A DNA stretch of 64,000 bases from Alkalicoccobacillus murimartini (GTDB lineage Bacteria; Bacillota; Bacilli; Bacillales; Bacillaceae_D). A program made the translations under genes and the position numbers. The notes under the pieces are model-generated. The model saw nothing but the letters and a program-made list of their open reading frames with translations, was not told the origin of the DNA and ran no database searches. The stretch covers positions 124,001 to 188,000 of the forward strand of contig NZ_JAUSUA010000001.1 of NCBI RefSeq assembly GCF_030813245.1. The letters are read 5' to 3'. Below, piece by piece: positions 1 to 8,204 of the stretch. Numbering within the stretch: the first letter of the stretch is position 1; every line of letters starts with the position of its first letter.

Positions 1-420
1 CTCTTTATTATACTTACGAACATCACGAACCAGTTCAATCATGTCTTTAATCGATCGCATTCCATAGGCAAACCCACCTGGACCGCATGTTTCCTGTCCA
101 ATGACACCAAGACTTAATGGTATCTTTTCATCTTGTTCTCGCATTTTGAATCCGCCCGTTCGCATTTGAACAAAAACAAAATCAAGATCTTGATTAAAAG
201 CCTTTTCTTTATCCGTTGTATATTGAAACTTAATATCGGGATATTCTTCTTTAAATAAAACGTTTGCAAATTCGCCAATAACTTTTTGACGGTCTGCATT
301 TGTATCAAGCATAGTTAATTGATTAATCGGAAAAGACTCCTGTCTCACACACATACTTTTAAGTAGACCCGGTGTCCAAGTGCTTCCTCCGCCTACAACT
401 AAGATATTAAATTTCTTCAT
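1..420 (-). CDS. GH4 6-phospho-alpha-glucosidase-like enzyme (3' part outside the window)
   Basis: The first 140 codons are present and the frame runs open off the left edge. The N-terminus is a Rossmann NAD-binding segment (VVGGGSTWTPG, residues 8-18), and residues 105-124 contain GVIGQETCGPGGFAYGMRSI, the signature of glycoside hydrolase family 4. The Cys in GQETCGPGG and the overall match resemble the GlvA/MalA 6-phospho-alpha-glucosidases of Bacillus. These cytoplasmic NAD- and Mn-dependent enzymes cleave PTS-imported, phosphorylated alpha-glucosides such as maltose 6-phosphate. The ATG at 420 follows TTGGAG. The gene is divergent from an RpiR-family regulator, as expected for a glv-like locus where the regulator is also RpiR type. 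The exact substrate cannot be read from the fragment. Confidence 0.85.
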   Translation of the reverse strand, partial: MKKFNILVVGGGSTWTPGLLKSMCVRQESFPINQLTMLDTNADRQKVIGEFANVLFKEEYPDIKFQYTTDKEKAFNQDLDFVFVQMRTGGFKMREQDEKIPLSLGVIGQETCGPGGFAYGMRSIKDMIELVRDVRKYNKE

Positions 421-459
421 CTAATCACTCCAACTGTTTGTGTATAAGTTACTTACTAG

Positions 460-473
460 AGATAACGTTAACA
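460..473. promoter_or_regulatory. candidate cre (CcpA) box between GH4 gene and rpiR-type gene
   Basis: AGATAACGTTAACA matches the cre consensus TGWAANCGNTNWCA at 12 of 14 positions. It lies in the divergent promoter region, where glucose repression of a glycoside gene is expected. Assignment is by pattern only. Confidence 0.45.
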
Positions 474-497
474 GCAAAAAAAAGAAAAAGAGAAAAA

Positions 498-514
498 GTT
501 TCATTTTATGAAAC
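498..514. promoter_or_regulatory. candidate RpiR-family operator
   Basis: GTTTCAT-TTT-ATGAAAC is a perfect 7+3+7 inverted repeat between the GH4 gene and the regulator. Operators of RpiR-type regulators commonly contain TGAAA/TTTCA half-sites. It is therefore the best candidate site for the neighbouring regulator; this is inference. Confidence 0.4.
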
Positions 515-590
515 AAAGTCAAAACTTTTCAATTGAAGAGGGGAGGAGTAGAATAGGGTCTAATGAACGAAAAAAATGAGGGAACTAGTT

Positions 591-1382
591 ATGTACAACT
601 TTTTTGCCAAGCTACAGAATTTTATTGAAGCATCTACTGATCAAACCAATTCAGAGGTTGTCATTGCCACGTATATCTTAAAGCATGTTCGTAGAATTCC
701 TGAGTTATCGATCTATGAGTTGGCAGAGGCTTGTCATACATCACCAGCTACGGTAACTCGTTTTTGCCGAAAGTTTGATAATGTGACATACAAAGAGTTA
801 AAGGAATTTGCTCGGGAATTTAATGATTTTAATACGACAGAAGTGACACAGGATCAATCGTTAAGTGTGGATTTTTATTTTCAGGAATTACACCAGGCTC
901 TACATGAAACAGAAAAAATGATGAATTCAAATAATATTAAGCAAGTTGTGAACACTCTCCATCAAGCAAAAAAAATTGCTTTTTTTGGTGTTACCTTTTC
1001 ACACGTTCTCGCTCGAAATGCTCAAATCAAATTCATGAGGTTAGGGAAATATACATCAGCTTATGGTAATCACGAAAATCAATTAAATGATGCAGAATCA
1101 TTAGATTGTGAAGATGTAGCAGTGGTCATATCATTCTCTGGAGAAACGCGTTTCATCACTAGGCTTATTAAGGTATTAAAGGAGCAGGAGAACAAGATTA
1201 TCGCAATTACTGGTACTACAGATGGTTATCTTGCTTCTCAAGCTGATTATGTCATACCCGTAAGTGAGAGAAAAATTAGTCAGTATAAATCACCAATTAT
1301 TGAAGAGATTATGATGCAAAGCGCAATAAATGTCATGTACATGGGCTATTCGAAGCTCTTAGAACAGAAAGAGGGGATGTAA
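591..1382 (+). CDS. RpiR (MurR) family transcriptional regulator
   Basis: The protein has 263 residues. Its N-terminal HTH domain (about 1-75) contains the helix-turn-helix ISELAEACHTSPATVTRFCRK-like segment (IYELAEACHTSPATVTRF in this protein, about 37-54). A SIS sugar-phosphate-binding domain follows (about 105-235, with FFGVTFSHVLARNAQIK and VVISFSGETRF). Such proteins sense phosphorylated sugars and control neighbouring uptake and hydrolase genes. The start at 591 is preferred because GAGGGA lies 7 nt upstream; an in-frame ATG at 576 has no well-placed ribosome site. It is divergent from the GH4 gene and is the likely regulator of that locus, in the manner of GlvR. Confidence 0.85.
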   Translation: MYNFFAKLQNFIEASTDQTNSEVVIATYILKHVRRIPELSIYELAEACHTSPATVTRFCRKFDNVTYKELKEFAREFNDFNTTEVTQDQSLSVDFYFQELHQALHETEKMMNSNNIKQVVNTLHQAKKIAFFGVTFSHVLARNAQIKFMRLGKYTSAYGNHENQLNDAESLDCEDVAVVISFSGETRFITRLIKVLKEQENKIIAITGTTDGYLASQADYVIPVSERKISQYKSPIIEEIMMQSAINVMYMGYSKLLEQKEGM

Positions 1383-1385
1383 AGC

Positions 1386-1439
1386 AGAACAGCCCTCATA
1401 AAGCCGGAGCTTAATGAGGGCTGTTCTTAGATAGTTTTT
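1386..1439. terminator. terminator between convergent genes
   Basis: AGAACAGCCCTCAT (1386-1399) pairs perfectly with ATGAGGGCTGTTCT (1414-1427), followed by a T-rich tail (1433-1439) on the plus strand. It closes the RpiR gene and may also serve the convergent oxidoreductase gene. Confidence 0.75.
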
Positions 1440-1444
1440 AAAAT

Positions 1445-2554
1445 TCAATTCGAAGTAGAGACCTGTTCTTTCTGATCAAAATAAATTGTTTTTCCTGATT
1501 TAGACGATTCATAAATGGCTTCAAGAATCTCACTGACTACAAGTGCCTGCTCTGGCTTAACAAAAGGTTCTGTATCGTTAAGAACACATTCAACCCAAAG
1601 TCTGGCTTCGCGGTCAGCTTGACTTTCCGTCCCACCTTCATAATAAGCGACTCCACCTGCATTGAGATCTGGTTTTGTGACATAAAGTCGACTTAATTTT
1701 TCTCCATTGATACGCAGTCCATCCCTCATATCAGCGCCAGCTTTTGTCCCGCAAAGGGTTGTTTTGGCTTCATCAATATCCAATGTATTTAGTGCCCAGC
1801 TTGCTTCAAGTGTCACCGTGGCTCCATTTTCCATTGTGATGAATGCAAAGGCTGAATCCTCTACAGTAAATTCTTTCGGATCCCATGGACCAAAAGCATT
1901 CGCTGCATTTTCTGTGTTTGAAAGCTTATAATAAACATTTCCGACAACACTCTTCACCTTATAGTTATTCATCGTCCATAGCGTTAAATCAATCGCATGT
2001 GTACCAATGTCAATTAAAGGACCGCCACCTTGTTCTTCTTCATTTAAGAAAACGCCCCATGTGGGGACAGCTCTTCGGCGAACAGCATGAGCCTTCGCAT
2101 AATACACCTCACCAAGCTCATCTTGTTCAACTAGTTCTTTTAGATATAAGGAATCATTGCGATATCGGTTGTCGTACCCAATCGTCAATTTTCTCCCGGT
2201 GCGTTTAGCGACTTCCACCATTTCTCGTGCTTCCTTCGCTGTTTTTGCCATTGGCTTTTCACAAAGAACATGCTTGCCTGCTTCCATTGCAGCAATACTA
2301 ATAATAGAATGCGACTTATTTGGCGTACATACATGTACAACATCAATGGAAGAATCATTTAGAAGTTCCTTAAAATCTGTATAAACGTCAGCACCATCTA
2401 TCCCATACTCAGATGCTGCTTTTACTGCGCGTTCTTCAACGATATCGCAGAAGGCAACCAACTGAGTCTCTTTTACTTTTGCGAGACTTGGCATTTGTTT
2501 GCCATTCGCAATTCCTCCGCAACCAATAATTCCGATACGAACAACCTTTTCCAT
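1445..2554 (-). CDS. Gfo/Idh/MocA family NAD(P)-dependent oxidoreductase
   Basis: The 369-residue protein begins with a Rossmann fold (IGIIGCGGIANGKQ, about 7-20) and carries the family EKP motif (CEKPMAKT, about 97-104). Its C-terminal alpha/beta domain contains GGGPLIDIGTHAIDL, including the catalytic-region Asp and His. Enzymes of this family oxidise or reduce sugars, inositols and their derivatives in the cytoplasm. The start ATG at 2554 is set by AAGGAG 8 nt upstream; a GTG at 2563 overlaps that ribosome site and is rejected. It is the second gene of an operon with the epimerase-like gene upstream, the usual pairing for inositol-type or modified-sugar catabolism. The substrate is not known. 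Confidence 0.85.
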   Translation of the reverse strand: MEKVVRIGIIGCGGIANGKQMPSLAKVKETQLVAFCDIVEERAVKAASEYGIDGADVYTDFKELLNDSSIDVVHVCTPNKSHSIISIAAMEAGKHVLCEKPMAKTAKEAREMVEVAKRTGRKLTIGYDNRYRNDSLYLKELVEQDELGEVYYAKAHAVRRRAVPTWGVFLNEEEQGGGPLIDIGTHAIDLTLWTMNNYKVKSVVGNVYYKLSNTENAANAFGPWDPKEFTVEDSAFAFITMENGATVTLEASWALNTLDIDEAKTTLCGTKAGADMRDGLRINGEKLSRLYVTKPDLNAGGVAYYEGGTESQADREARLWVECVLNDTEPFVKPEQALVVSEILEAIYESSKSGKTIYFDQKEQVSTSN

Positions 2555-2576
2555 AGCTAACACTCCTTCTATACGT

Positions 2577-3323
2577 TTAAAGTAGGGTTTTTAAATAAGA
2601 GGCACTAATTTCTATTGATTTGAATTCATCCATACTGAATTCTTCTTGTTCAACGATATACCACTCGATTTGGTGTGTACGAGCTTCCTTAATGATTTCA
2701 TTAAACTTCATGACACCCGTACCAACCTCAACATTTCTTTTTTCCTCGAAATTATTCATATCTTTTATGTGTAAAGCTTTTATTCGCTGTTTGTAATGAT
2801 TCATCCAATCAACGGATTTTAATCCTGTTACTTCAAGCCAATAGGTATCTAGCTCCATAAACACCTTATTAGGGTCACTGTGTTTGAATAACAGATCAAG
2901 TCCGTATTCACCATCAAATGTCTTGAGCTCAATGTCATGATTATGGTAGCCAAATGTTAAGCCTGAGGCTGCGCACTTTTCGCCAATGCGTGAAAACAAT
3001 TCAGCAGTCCGCTTATATGCATCGACACTATCCCGATAATGATCAGGCAAGCCAGGGCATACAATGAAAGGGTTTTCAATTTCGAGCGAATAATCAATGA
3101 CTTTTTCAAGATTAGTCTCAAGCTCTTGGATCCCGACATGACTTCCTGCAACGCGCAATTGATTGTGTTTAAGGTGTTTTTTTAGTTCATGACTTGATTT
3201 TCCGTAGTACCCAGCAAATTCAACTCCATCGTAGCCTGCTTTTGCAACAGCATCTAGTGTTCCAAAAAAATCTTCTGCACAGCGTTCTTTTACTGAATAA
3301 AGCTGTAAAGCGATGTTTCCCAC
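2577..3323 (-). CDS. sugar phosphate isomerase/epimerase family TIM-barrel protein
   Basis: This 248-residue protein has the xylose-isomerase-like TIM barrel fold (AP endonuclease 2 family). Recognisable strands include IALQLYSVKER near the N-terminus, YDGVEFAGYYG, FGYHNHDIEL, FMELDTYW, ALHIKDM and WYIVEQEEF. The Glu, His and Asp residues there fit the divalent-metal site of the family. The GTG at 3323 is chosen because AGAAAGG lies about 11 nt upstream, which fits the matching part of the 16S tail; the GTG at 3332 would be only 2 nt from it. The gene leads a two-gene operon with the Gfo/Idh oxidoreductase and is divergent from an AraC regulator, so a sugar or inositol pathway is likely. Confidence 0.8.
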   Translation of the reverse strand: MGNIALQLYSVKERCAEDFFGTLDAVAKAGYDGVEFAGYYGKSSHELKKHLKHNQLRVAGSHVGIQELETNLEKVIDYSLEIENPFIVCPGLPDHYRDSVDAYKRTAELFSRIGEKCAASGLTFGYHNHDIELKTFDGEYGLDLLFKHSDPNKVFMELDTYWLEVTGLKSVDWMNHYKQRIKALHIKDMNNFEEKRNVEVGTGVMKFNEIIKEARTHQIEWYIVEQEEFSMDEFKSIEISASYLKTLL

Positions 3324-3451
3324 AAAAGACACAACCTTTCTGTTAGAAGCTATAACTCAGTAAAAATGTAACATGAAGCAGGAGAAGGAGATATACTTAT
3401 AGTATTATAAAGTATCAGATATTTGTCATAATGAAATGGAGGGTACATAGA

Positions 3452-4360
3452 ATGACTGTTTATACAGATGTACAGCAGGAGCATGTACTTAAAGAAAGTG
3501 CATTAAAACAACCCATTCAATGCCATATGGAACACAGTCCACCATCAAATCAAATTGCAAATCCTCATTTTCATGAAGCGATCGAATTACTATTTTCTTT
3601 TTCAGGAAAAGCAAGGATCTTTGTAGGTGGAGAGACATTTATTATGCGAGAAGGGGATTTAGTCATTATTAACTCAAATGAAGTTCATTCGATCTATGCT
3701 GAAGAAGGTGAAGATACGAGGTACCTTGTCATAAAGCTCGAGCCAGAAGTCCTATACTCCACTTCACGCTCAATCTTTGAATCAAAATACGTTCTTCCAT
3801 TCACAATGGCTAAAACAAGTCCTCAAACCTTGTTAACAAAACAAGAAATGAAAGATACCGCGATCTCGACCATGATTGATCAGATCATGAAAGAATTTTA
3901 TCTGAAAGCATATGGGTATGACTTTGCGATACGAATACAAATTTGCTCTATTTTTTTAGAGGTGCTTAGACATTGGCGTAATCAAGGTGTGTTCATTCGC
4001 GAATCGGAACCTTACAATGAAGTGGAATTAAACCTGATGCGGGAAGTCTTTGACTTAATCGAAAATAAATATTCCGGAAATATAACTGCGAGAGATGCAG
4101 CTAAACACTGTAAATTGAGTTACAGCTATTTCTCTCGGAAAATTAAACTGATCACGGGGCGTTCCTTTACTGAACTTTTGAATTATGTCCGTGTGACTGA
4201 AGCGGAAAAACTTCTTTCGACAACTAATTTAACGGTTACTGAGATTGCGGTGACCGTTGGTTATTCAAGTACAAGCTACTTTATTCAGCAGTTTAGAGGG
4301 TATAAGCAAACCTCACCTTATCAATTTAGAAAAAAGGTAGCTGCAAACGATCTGAAATAA
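3452..4360 (+). CDS. AraC family transcriptional regulator with cupin sensor
   Basis: The 302-residue protein has an N-terminal cupin segment (PHFHEAIELLFSFSGKA, then GGETFIMREGDLVIINSNEV; about 31-80) that would bind a small sugar ligand. A C-terminal AraC/XylS double helix-turn-helix follows, including AAKHCKLSYSYFSRKIKLIT and the second helix VTEIAVTVGYSSTSYFIQQF. GGAGGG 8 nt before the ATG at 3452 decides the start over the upstream in-frame ATG at 3431. The gene is divergent from the epimerase/oxidoreductase operon and upstream of a second Gfo/Idh gene, so it probably controls one or both. Confidence 0.85.
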   Translation: MTVYTDVQQEHVLKESALKQPIQCHMEHSPPSNQIANPHFHEAIELLFSFSGKARIFVGGETFIMREGDLVIINSNEVHSIYAEEGEDTRYLVIKLEPEVLYSTSRSIFESKYVLPFTMAKTSPQTLLTKQEMKDTAISTMIDQIMKEFYLKAYGYDFAIRIQICSIFLEVLRHWRNQGVFIRESEPYNEVELNLMREVFDLIENKYSGNITARDAAKHCKLSYSYFSRKIKLITGRSFTELLNYVRVTEAEKLLSTTNLTVTEIAVTVGYSSTSYFIQQFRGYKQTSPYQFRKKVAANDLK

Positions 4361-4376
4361 ATATCACTTATTTGTC

Positions 4377-4406
4377 TTGACAGATTCGTCTTTGGCTGAC
4401 TAGGAT
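4377..4406 (+). promoter_or_regulatory. sigma-A-type promoter for the second Gfo/Idh gene
   Basis: A perfect TTGACA (4377-4382) is followed after 18 bp by TAGGAT (4401-4406). It lies just past the AraC gene and reads into the gene at 4444. Confidence 0.5.
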
Positions 4407-4412
4407 AATATG

Positions 4413-4426
4413 TGAAAGCGATTACT
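4413..4426. promoter_or_regulatory. cre (CcpA) box in the 5' untranslated region
   Basis: TGAAAGCGATTACT agrees with the cre consensus TGWAARCGYTWNCW except for one position in the centre. It lies just downstream of the predicted -10, a position where CcpA blocks transcription. Confidence 0.55.
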
Positions 4427-4443
4427 TTACAGGGGATGATGAC

Positions 4444-5436
4444 ATGGTAAAAGTAGCGTTGTTAAGCAAATGGCATGTACATGCAAAGGATTATGCGAGA
4501 GAGGCTAGTGAGCATCATGATATAGAAATTGTCGCAGTGTGGGATGAGGATACAACACGAGGTCAAGATTGGGCAGAAGAGCTTCAGGTTGAGTTTGAAT
4601 CGAATTTGCGTGTGTTACTAGAAAGGGAAGACCTTGACGGGGTGATTGTCGATACCCCTACGAACCAGCACAAAGAAGTCATCATTGCAGCTGCGCAGGC
4701 GGGTAAACATATTTTTACGGAAAAAGTATTAGCCTTTACAGCATCAGAATGTGAGGAAATCTTTGACGCAATAAGAGAAAACGAGGTTTCTCTAATGCTT
4801 TCATTGCCGAGATTAAACGATCCAACTTATTTATATTCCCAAAATGCATTAGAAGAGGGATTATTGGGAGATTTAACGTCTATCCGTTGTCGACTTGAAC
4901 ACGGTGGAGCAGTGTCCACGGATCAGCATCCGAGCGGCTGGCTGCCTGAACACTTTTATCTTAAAGAACAATGTGGAGGAGGCGCACTCATTGACTTAGG
5001 TGCACACCCGATTTATTTAACAAACCGGTTAGCTGGAGAGGTAGAATCAGTGATGTGTGAGATGGGTCAATTTACCGGAAGAGAAGTGGACGATCATGCT
5101 ACGGTCATCACGCGACATCAATCAGGTGTAATCGGTGTTATAGAGGCTGGGTTTGTGGCAAGTGGCAGTCCATTTATCCTTGAGTTACATGGTACAAAAG
5201 GAAGTATCATTGTTGAAGATCGTTCGCTTAAAATTCGTTCGATTGAAATGGGAGATGGCGAATGGCAATCACCAAAGCTACCAGAAAAAGAGGAGAGCGC
5301 CATGCAGCAATGGGTTAACGACATTCTTCACAAACAGAAGCCACGTATCACACAAAAGGACATGATCGATCTTACACGAATAAATGAAGCTGCGAAACAA
5401 TCAGCAGAACAAGGGAAACGAGTTTCATTAAGGTAA
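4444..5436 (+). CDS. Gfo/Idh/MocA family oxidoreductase
   Basis: The 330-residue protein has an N-terminal Rossmann domain (VALLSKWHVHAKDYAREAS at the start, DLDGVIVDTPTNQHKEVI at about 67-84) and a C-terminal substrate domain with GGGALIDLGAHPIYL (about 179-193). The usual EKP motif reads EKV here (FTEKVLAF), and the glycine-rich loop is also atypical, so the cofactor or reaction may differ from classical members. AGGGGATGATGAC precedes the ATG at 4444. The gene is a single transcription unit with its own promoter, cre box and terminator. The substrate is unknown; the neighbouring AraC regulator and first Gfo/Idh operon suggest a related sugar. Confidence 0.8.
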   Translation: MVKVALLSKWHVHAKDYAREASEHHDIEIVAVWDEDTTRGQDWAEELQVEFESNLRVLLEREDLDGVIVDTPTNQHKEVIIAAAQAGKHIFTEKVLAFTASECEEIFDAIRENEVSLMLSLPRLNDPTYLYSQNALEEGLLGDLTSIRCRLEHGGAVSTDQHPSGWLPEHFYLKEQCGGGALIDLGAHPIYLTNRLAGEVESVMCEMGQFTGREVDDHATVITRHQSGVIGVIEAGFVASGSPFILELHGTKGSIIVEDRSLKIRSIEMGDGEWQSPKLPEKEESAMQQWVNDILHKQKPRITQKDMIDLTRINEAAKQSAEQGKRVSLR

Positions 5437-5453
5437 TCGTTGAGACAGATAAG

Positions 5454-5483
5454 AACCCGTGAAAGGAATGTTCACGGGTTTTT
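5454..5483 (+). terminator. rho-independent terminator
   Basis: AACCCGTGAA (5454-5463) pairs with TTCACGGGTT (5471-5480), followed by a T-run. It ends the Gfo/Idh gene at 5436. Confidence 0.8.
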
Positions 5484-5611
5484 GGTATGGTCTGGTATGA
5501 GTGTGGAGCCGAAAATGAGGCAGTAAGGGCTTTACTGGAGCGATGGGGTTAGGACTGAAGAGATGGTGCTTTATCCCGTCTCTAATCAAGCCCACACAAA
5601 TATAAAGATTA

Positions 5612-5620
5612 TGCTATACT
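5612..5620 (+). promoter_or_regulatory. extended -10 promoter of the amidohydrolase operon
   Basis: TGCTATACT is an extended -10 element (TGnTATAAT type), 62 nt before the first amidohydrolase start. No good -35 hexamer is seen, which extended -10 promoters tolerate. Confidence 0.4.
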
Positions 5621-5682
5621 TATTTATGGACCTAATATAGACATGTCCTTAAATCGGTTTTTTAAGAAGAGGGAGTTATTTC

Positions 5683-6879
5683 ATGTTTAAAGATTTAGTC
5701 AATCAGTACGATCATACAGTTAGGGAGTGGAGAAGACATCTCCATCAAAACCCTGAGTTAAGTCATAAAGAAATTCATACGAGTGCATTTGTGTGTAAAC
5801 AGTTAGAGAGTATGGGAATTGAGCATTATCGTACAGAAAGTGGTTACGGGGTCATTGGTATTATTAATGGACATCTTTCTGGTGCAACAATAGCTCTACG
5901 TGCAGATATGGATGCTCTACCTATTGAAGAGAAAAACGAGGTTTCGTATCGTTCGCAAACAGCTAGGGTGATGCATGCTTGTGGTCATGACGCACATACA
6001 GCGATGTTACTCGGTACGGCATCAGTACTTCAAGAAAAAAAGGAACAGGTAGAGGGTAAAGCTGTTCTTATTTTTCAACCTGCCGAAGAGGACGCGCCAA
6101 TTGGTGGTTCTGAGGCAATGATGGATGATCCAGTTTTTCTTAAACACAAACCAGATGTGATCTTTGGTCAGCATGTATGGCCAGATCTGCCGGTAGGTCA
6201 GTTTGGAATGATGGCGGGACCTATTATGGGGAATTCAGATCGAATCACAATTGAGGTGAATGGGTCAGGCGGTCATGCTAGTATGCCGCATCAAACGGTA
6301 GATGCCATTATTGTTGCCAATCAAATTCTATCGAGTCTACAAACGATTGTAAGTCGCAATGTAGATCCACTTGAGTCGGCTGTTGTAACCATTGGCACCA
6401 TAACAGGTGGTGATCGTTATAATGTCATTGCCAATCAGGTGACATTAGAAGGTACTGTTCGAACATTTTCAGAGGATGTGAAACAAAAGGTAAAGAAAAA
6501 TCTGAAGAAGATTTCTCAACATGTTGCGGAAGGAATGGGGGCGACAGCAACGGTTCATTATCAAGATGGTTACCCAGCAACCGTGAATACTCCTGAGTGG
6601 GCAGCCTTTGCTGAAAAGGAATTGATTGATTTATATGGGGAGCAAGCTTCACCTCACGTTCTCCCAAGCCTTGGAGGAGAGGATTTCGGTCGATATTTAT
6701 TAAAGTACCCGGGTGCGTATTATTGGTTAGGGACAGCTATTCCTGAACGTAAGGTTCAAAAGCCTTTGCATGATCCAAACTTTGATATTGATGAACAATC
6801 TCTTACGTACGGGGTTGAGTTTATGGCGACACTTACTATTCAGGCATTAAAACACTTGCATAAGCAAAAAGGAGACTAA
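5683..6879 (+). CDS. M20 family amidohydrolase (N-acyl amino acid hydrolase type)
   Basis: The 398-residue cytoplasmic metallo-amidohydrolase carries RADMDALP (73-80), VMHACGHDAHT (97-107), IFQPAEE (130-136), FGQHVW (161-166) and, near the end, GGEDFGRY and LHDPNFDID. Cys100, His102, Glu136, His164 and the C-terminal His fit the di-metal site of the M20D group. This group removes acyl groups from amino acids, as in N-acyl-L-amino acid amidohydrolase, hippurate hydrolase and auxin-conjugate hydrolases. It is first in an operon with an AbgA-like paralogue 5 nt downstream and a regulator. The true acyl substrate cannot be told from sequence. Confidence 0.85.
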   Translation: MFKDLVNQYDHTVREWRRHLHQNPELSHKEIHTSAFVCKQLESMGIEHYRTESGYGVIGIINGHLSGATIALRADMDALPIEEKNEVSYRSQTARVMHACGHDAHTAMLLGTASVLQEKKEQVEGKAVLIFQPAEEDAPIGGSEAMMDDPVFLKHKPDVIFGQHVWPDLPVGQFGMMAGPIMGNSDRITIEVNGSGGHASMPHQTVDAIIVANQILSSLQTIVSRNVDPLESAVVTIGTITGGDRYNVIANQVTLEGTVRTFSEDVKQKVKKNLKKISQHVAEGMGATATVHYQDGYPATVNTPEWAAFAEKELIDLYGEQASPHVLPSLGGEDFGRYLLKYPGAYYWLGTAIPERKVQKPLHDPNFDIDEQSLTYGVEFMATLTIQALKHLHKQKGD

Positions 6880-6884
6880 ACGTC

Positions 6885-8204
6885 TTGAGACATATTTTAC
6901 ATACGTGGACAGGTATGATTGAACCTGAATTAAGAAGCTGGAGAAGAGATCTGCACCAAATGGCAGAGGTAGGTTTTTGTGAATATGTAACGACGTACTA
7001 TATCTATCAAAAATTAAAGGACTTAAATTTTTCCTTATATATTGGACAAGATGCTCTGGATTCAAACGCGCGTTATGGAGTTCCAACGGATCAAGTGCTG
7101 AGGGAACATGAAGAGCGTGCTCTTGAACAAGGAGTACCAGAGGACTTTCTCGACCAAATACGTGGTGGGCACACTGGAGTAGTTGCTACCTTAGATACAG
7201 GAAAACCTGGAAAGCATATGGCGTTTCGTTTTGACATTGATGCCTTACCAATCGTTGAGGCAGATGAAATCGAGCATATACCGTCGAGTGAAGGGTTTCG
7301 GTCATTGAATGAAGGTATGATGCATGCATGTGGTCATGATGGTCATACGGCAATTGGACTTGGTCTTGCACGGTTCATTTATCAACATCAAGATCAATTG
7401 ACGGGTTCATTCACGCTATTGTTTCAGCCTGCTGAAGAAGGAAGCAGAGGGGCCAATGCGATGGTCCAAAAAGGCTGGTTAGATAACGTCGATTTATTCT
7501 TAAGTGGTCATTTGGGTATCCAGCCTTTGCCTGTAGGCACAGTTGTCGCGGCTTCAACCAGTATCTTGGCTACCACAAAAATAGATGTCTCAATCACCGG
7601 TCAGACTGCTCACGCGGGAATGAGTCCACATGAAGGAAGAAATGCCTTGATTGCTGGTTCAGCAATGGTTTTGGCTTTACACGGTATTGCTCCTCATGGT
7701 GATGGGGTCACACGAATAAATGTCGGAAGAATGGAAGGTGGATCTGGCAGAAATATCGTGCCTGGAGAAGCGTTTTTGCAGCTTGAAACAAGAGGAACAT
7801 CTACTCGAGAAAATGCCTACATGAAGGAAGAGGCCATTCGTAGAATTGAAGGAGCCGCTCAGATGTATGGTGTAAATGTGAATTATTCGATCGTTGGTGA
7901 AGGGATTTCTGCAGAAACAGATGACTATTGGAGAAAGCAAATTCCTCTAGTTTTAGCAAAAAGTACGGTGGTAAAACAGGTCCAATCAGAGCTTGCCTTA
8001 AATGGTTCTGAGGATGTTACCTATATGATGAGACGTGTACAGGATACAGGTGGAGCTGCTGCTTATTTAATATATGGCACACCCTTAGCCGCTGGGCATC
8101 ATCATCGTCGATTTGATTATGACGAGTCCACATTAGCCGTAGCGGTTAACGCGCTTGCTTATTTAATCTGCGCGGAGAGTGGAGAAGGAGCTCTGCAGCA
8201 ATGA
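6885..8204 (+). CDS. M20 family amidohydrolase, AbgA-like
   Basis: The 439-residue protein resembles the A subunit of aminobenzoyl-glutamate hydrolase. It has RRDLHQMAEVGFCEYVTTYY at the start, FRFDIDALP, MMHACGHDGHTAIGL, LFQPAEEGSRGANAM, SGHLGI and GHHHRRFDYDE at the end, which supply the metal ligands. The N-terminal half carries an extra segment relative to the upstream paralogue, typical of AbgA (about 436 residues). The start is TTG at 6885, ten nt after AAAAGGAG; no ATG is better placed. It follows the first amidohydrolase after 5 nt and overlaps the next gene by 4 nt (ATGA), so the three are translated together. No AbgB partner is in the window, so the substrate may be another N-acyl or aryl-amide compound. 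Confidence 0.8.
   Translation: MRHILHTWTGMIEPELRSWRRDLHQMAEVGFCEYVTTYYIYQKLKDLNFSLYIGQDALDSNARYGVPTDQVLREHEERALEQGVPEDFLDQIRGGHTGVVATLDTGKPGKHMAFRFDIDALPIVEADEIEHIPSSEGFRSLNEGMMHACGHDGHTAIGLGLARFIYQHQDQLTGSFTLLFQPAEEGSRGANAMVQKGWLDNVDLFLSGHLGIQPLPVGTVVAASTSILATTKIDVSITGQTAHAGMSPHEGRNALIAGSAMVLALHGIAPHGDGVTRINVGRMEGGSGRNIVPGEAFLQLETRGTSTRENAYMKEEAIRRIEGAAQMYGVNVNYSIVGEGISAETDDYWRKQIPLVLAKSTVVKQVQSELALNGSEDVTYMMRRVQDTGGAAAYLIYGTPLAAGHHHRRFDYDESTLAVAVNALAYLICAESGEGALQQ

Noticed and set aside
1707-2384. Three plus-strand frames inside the first Gfo/Idh gene
   Set aside because: They overlap one another and a clear conserved gene on the other strand and lack ribosome sites.
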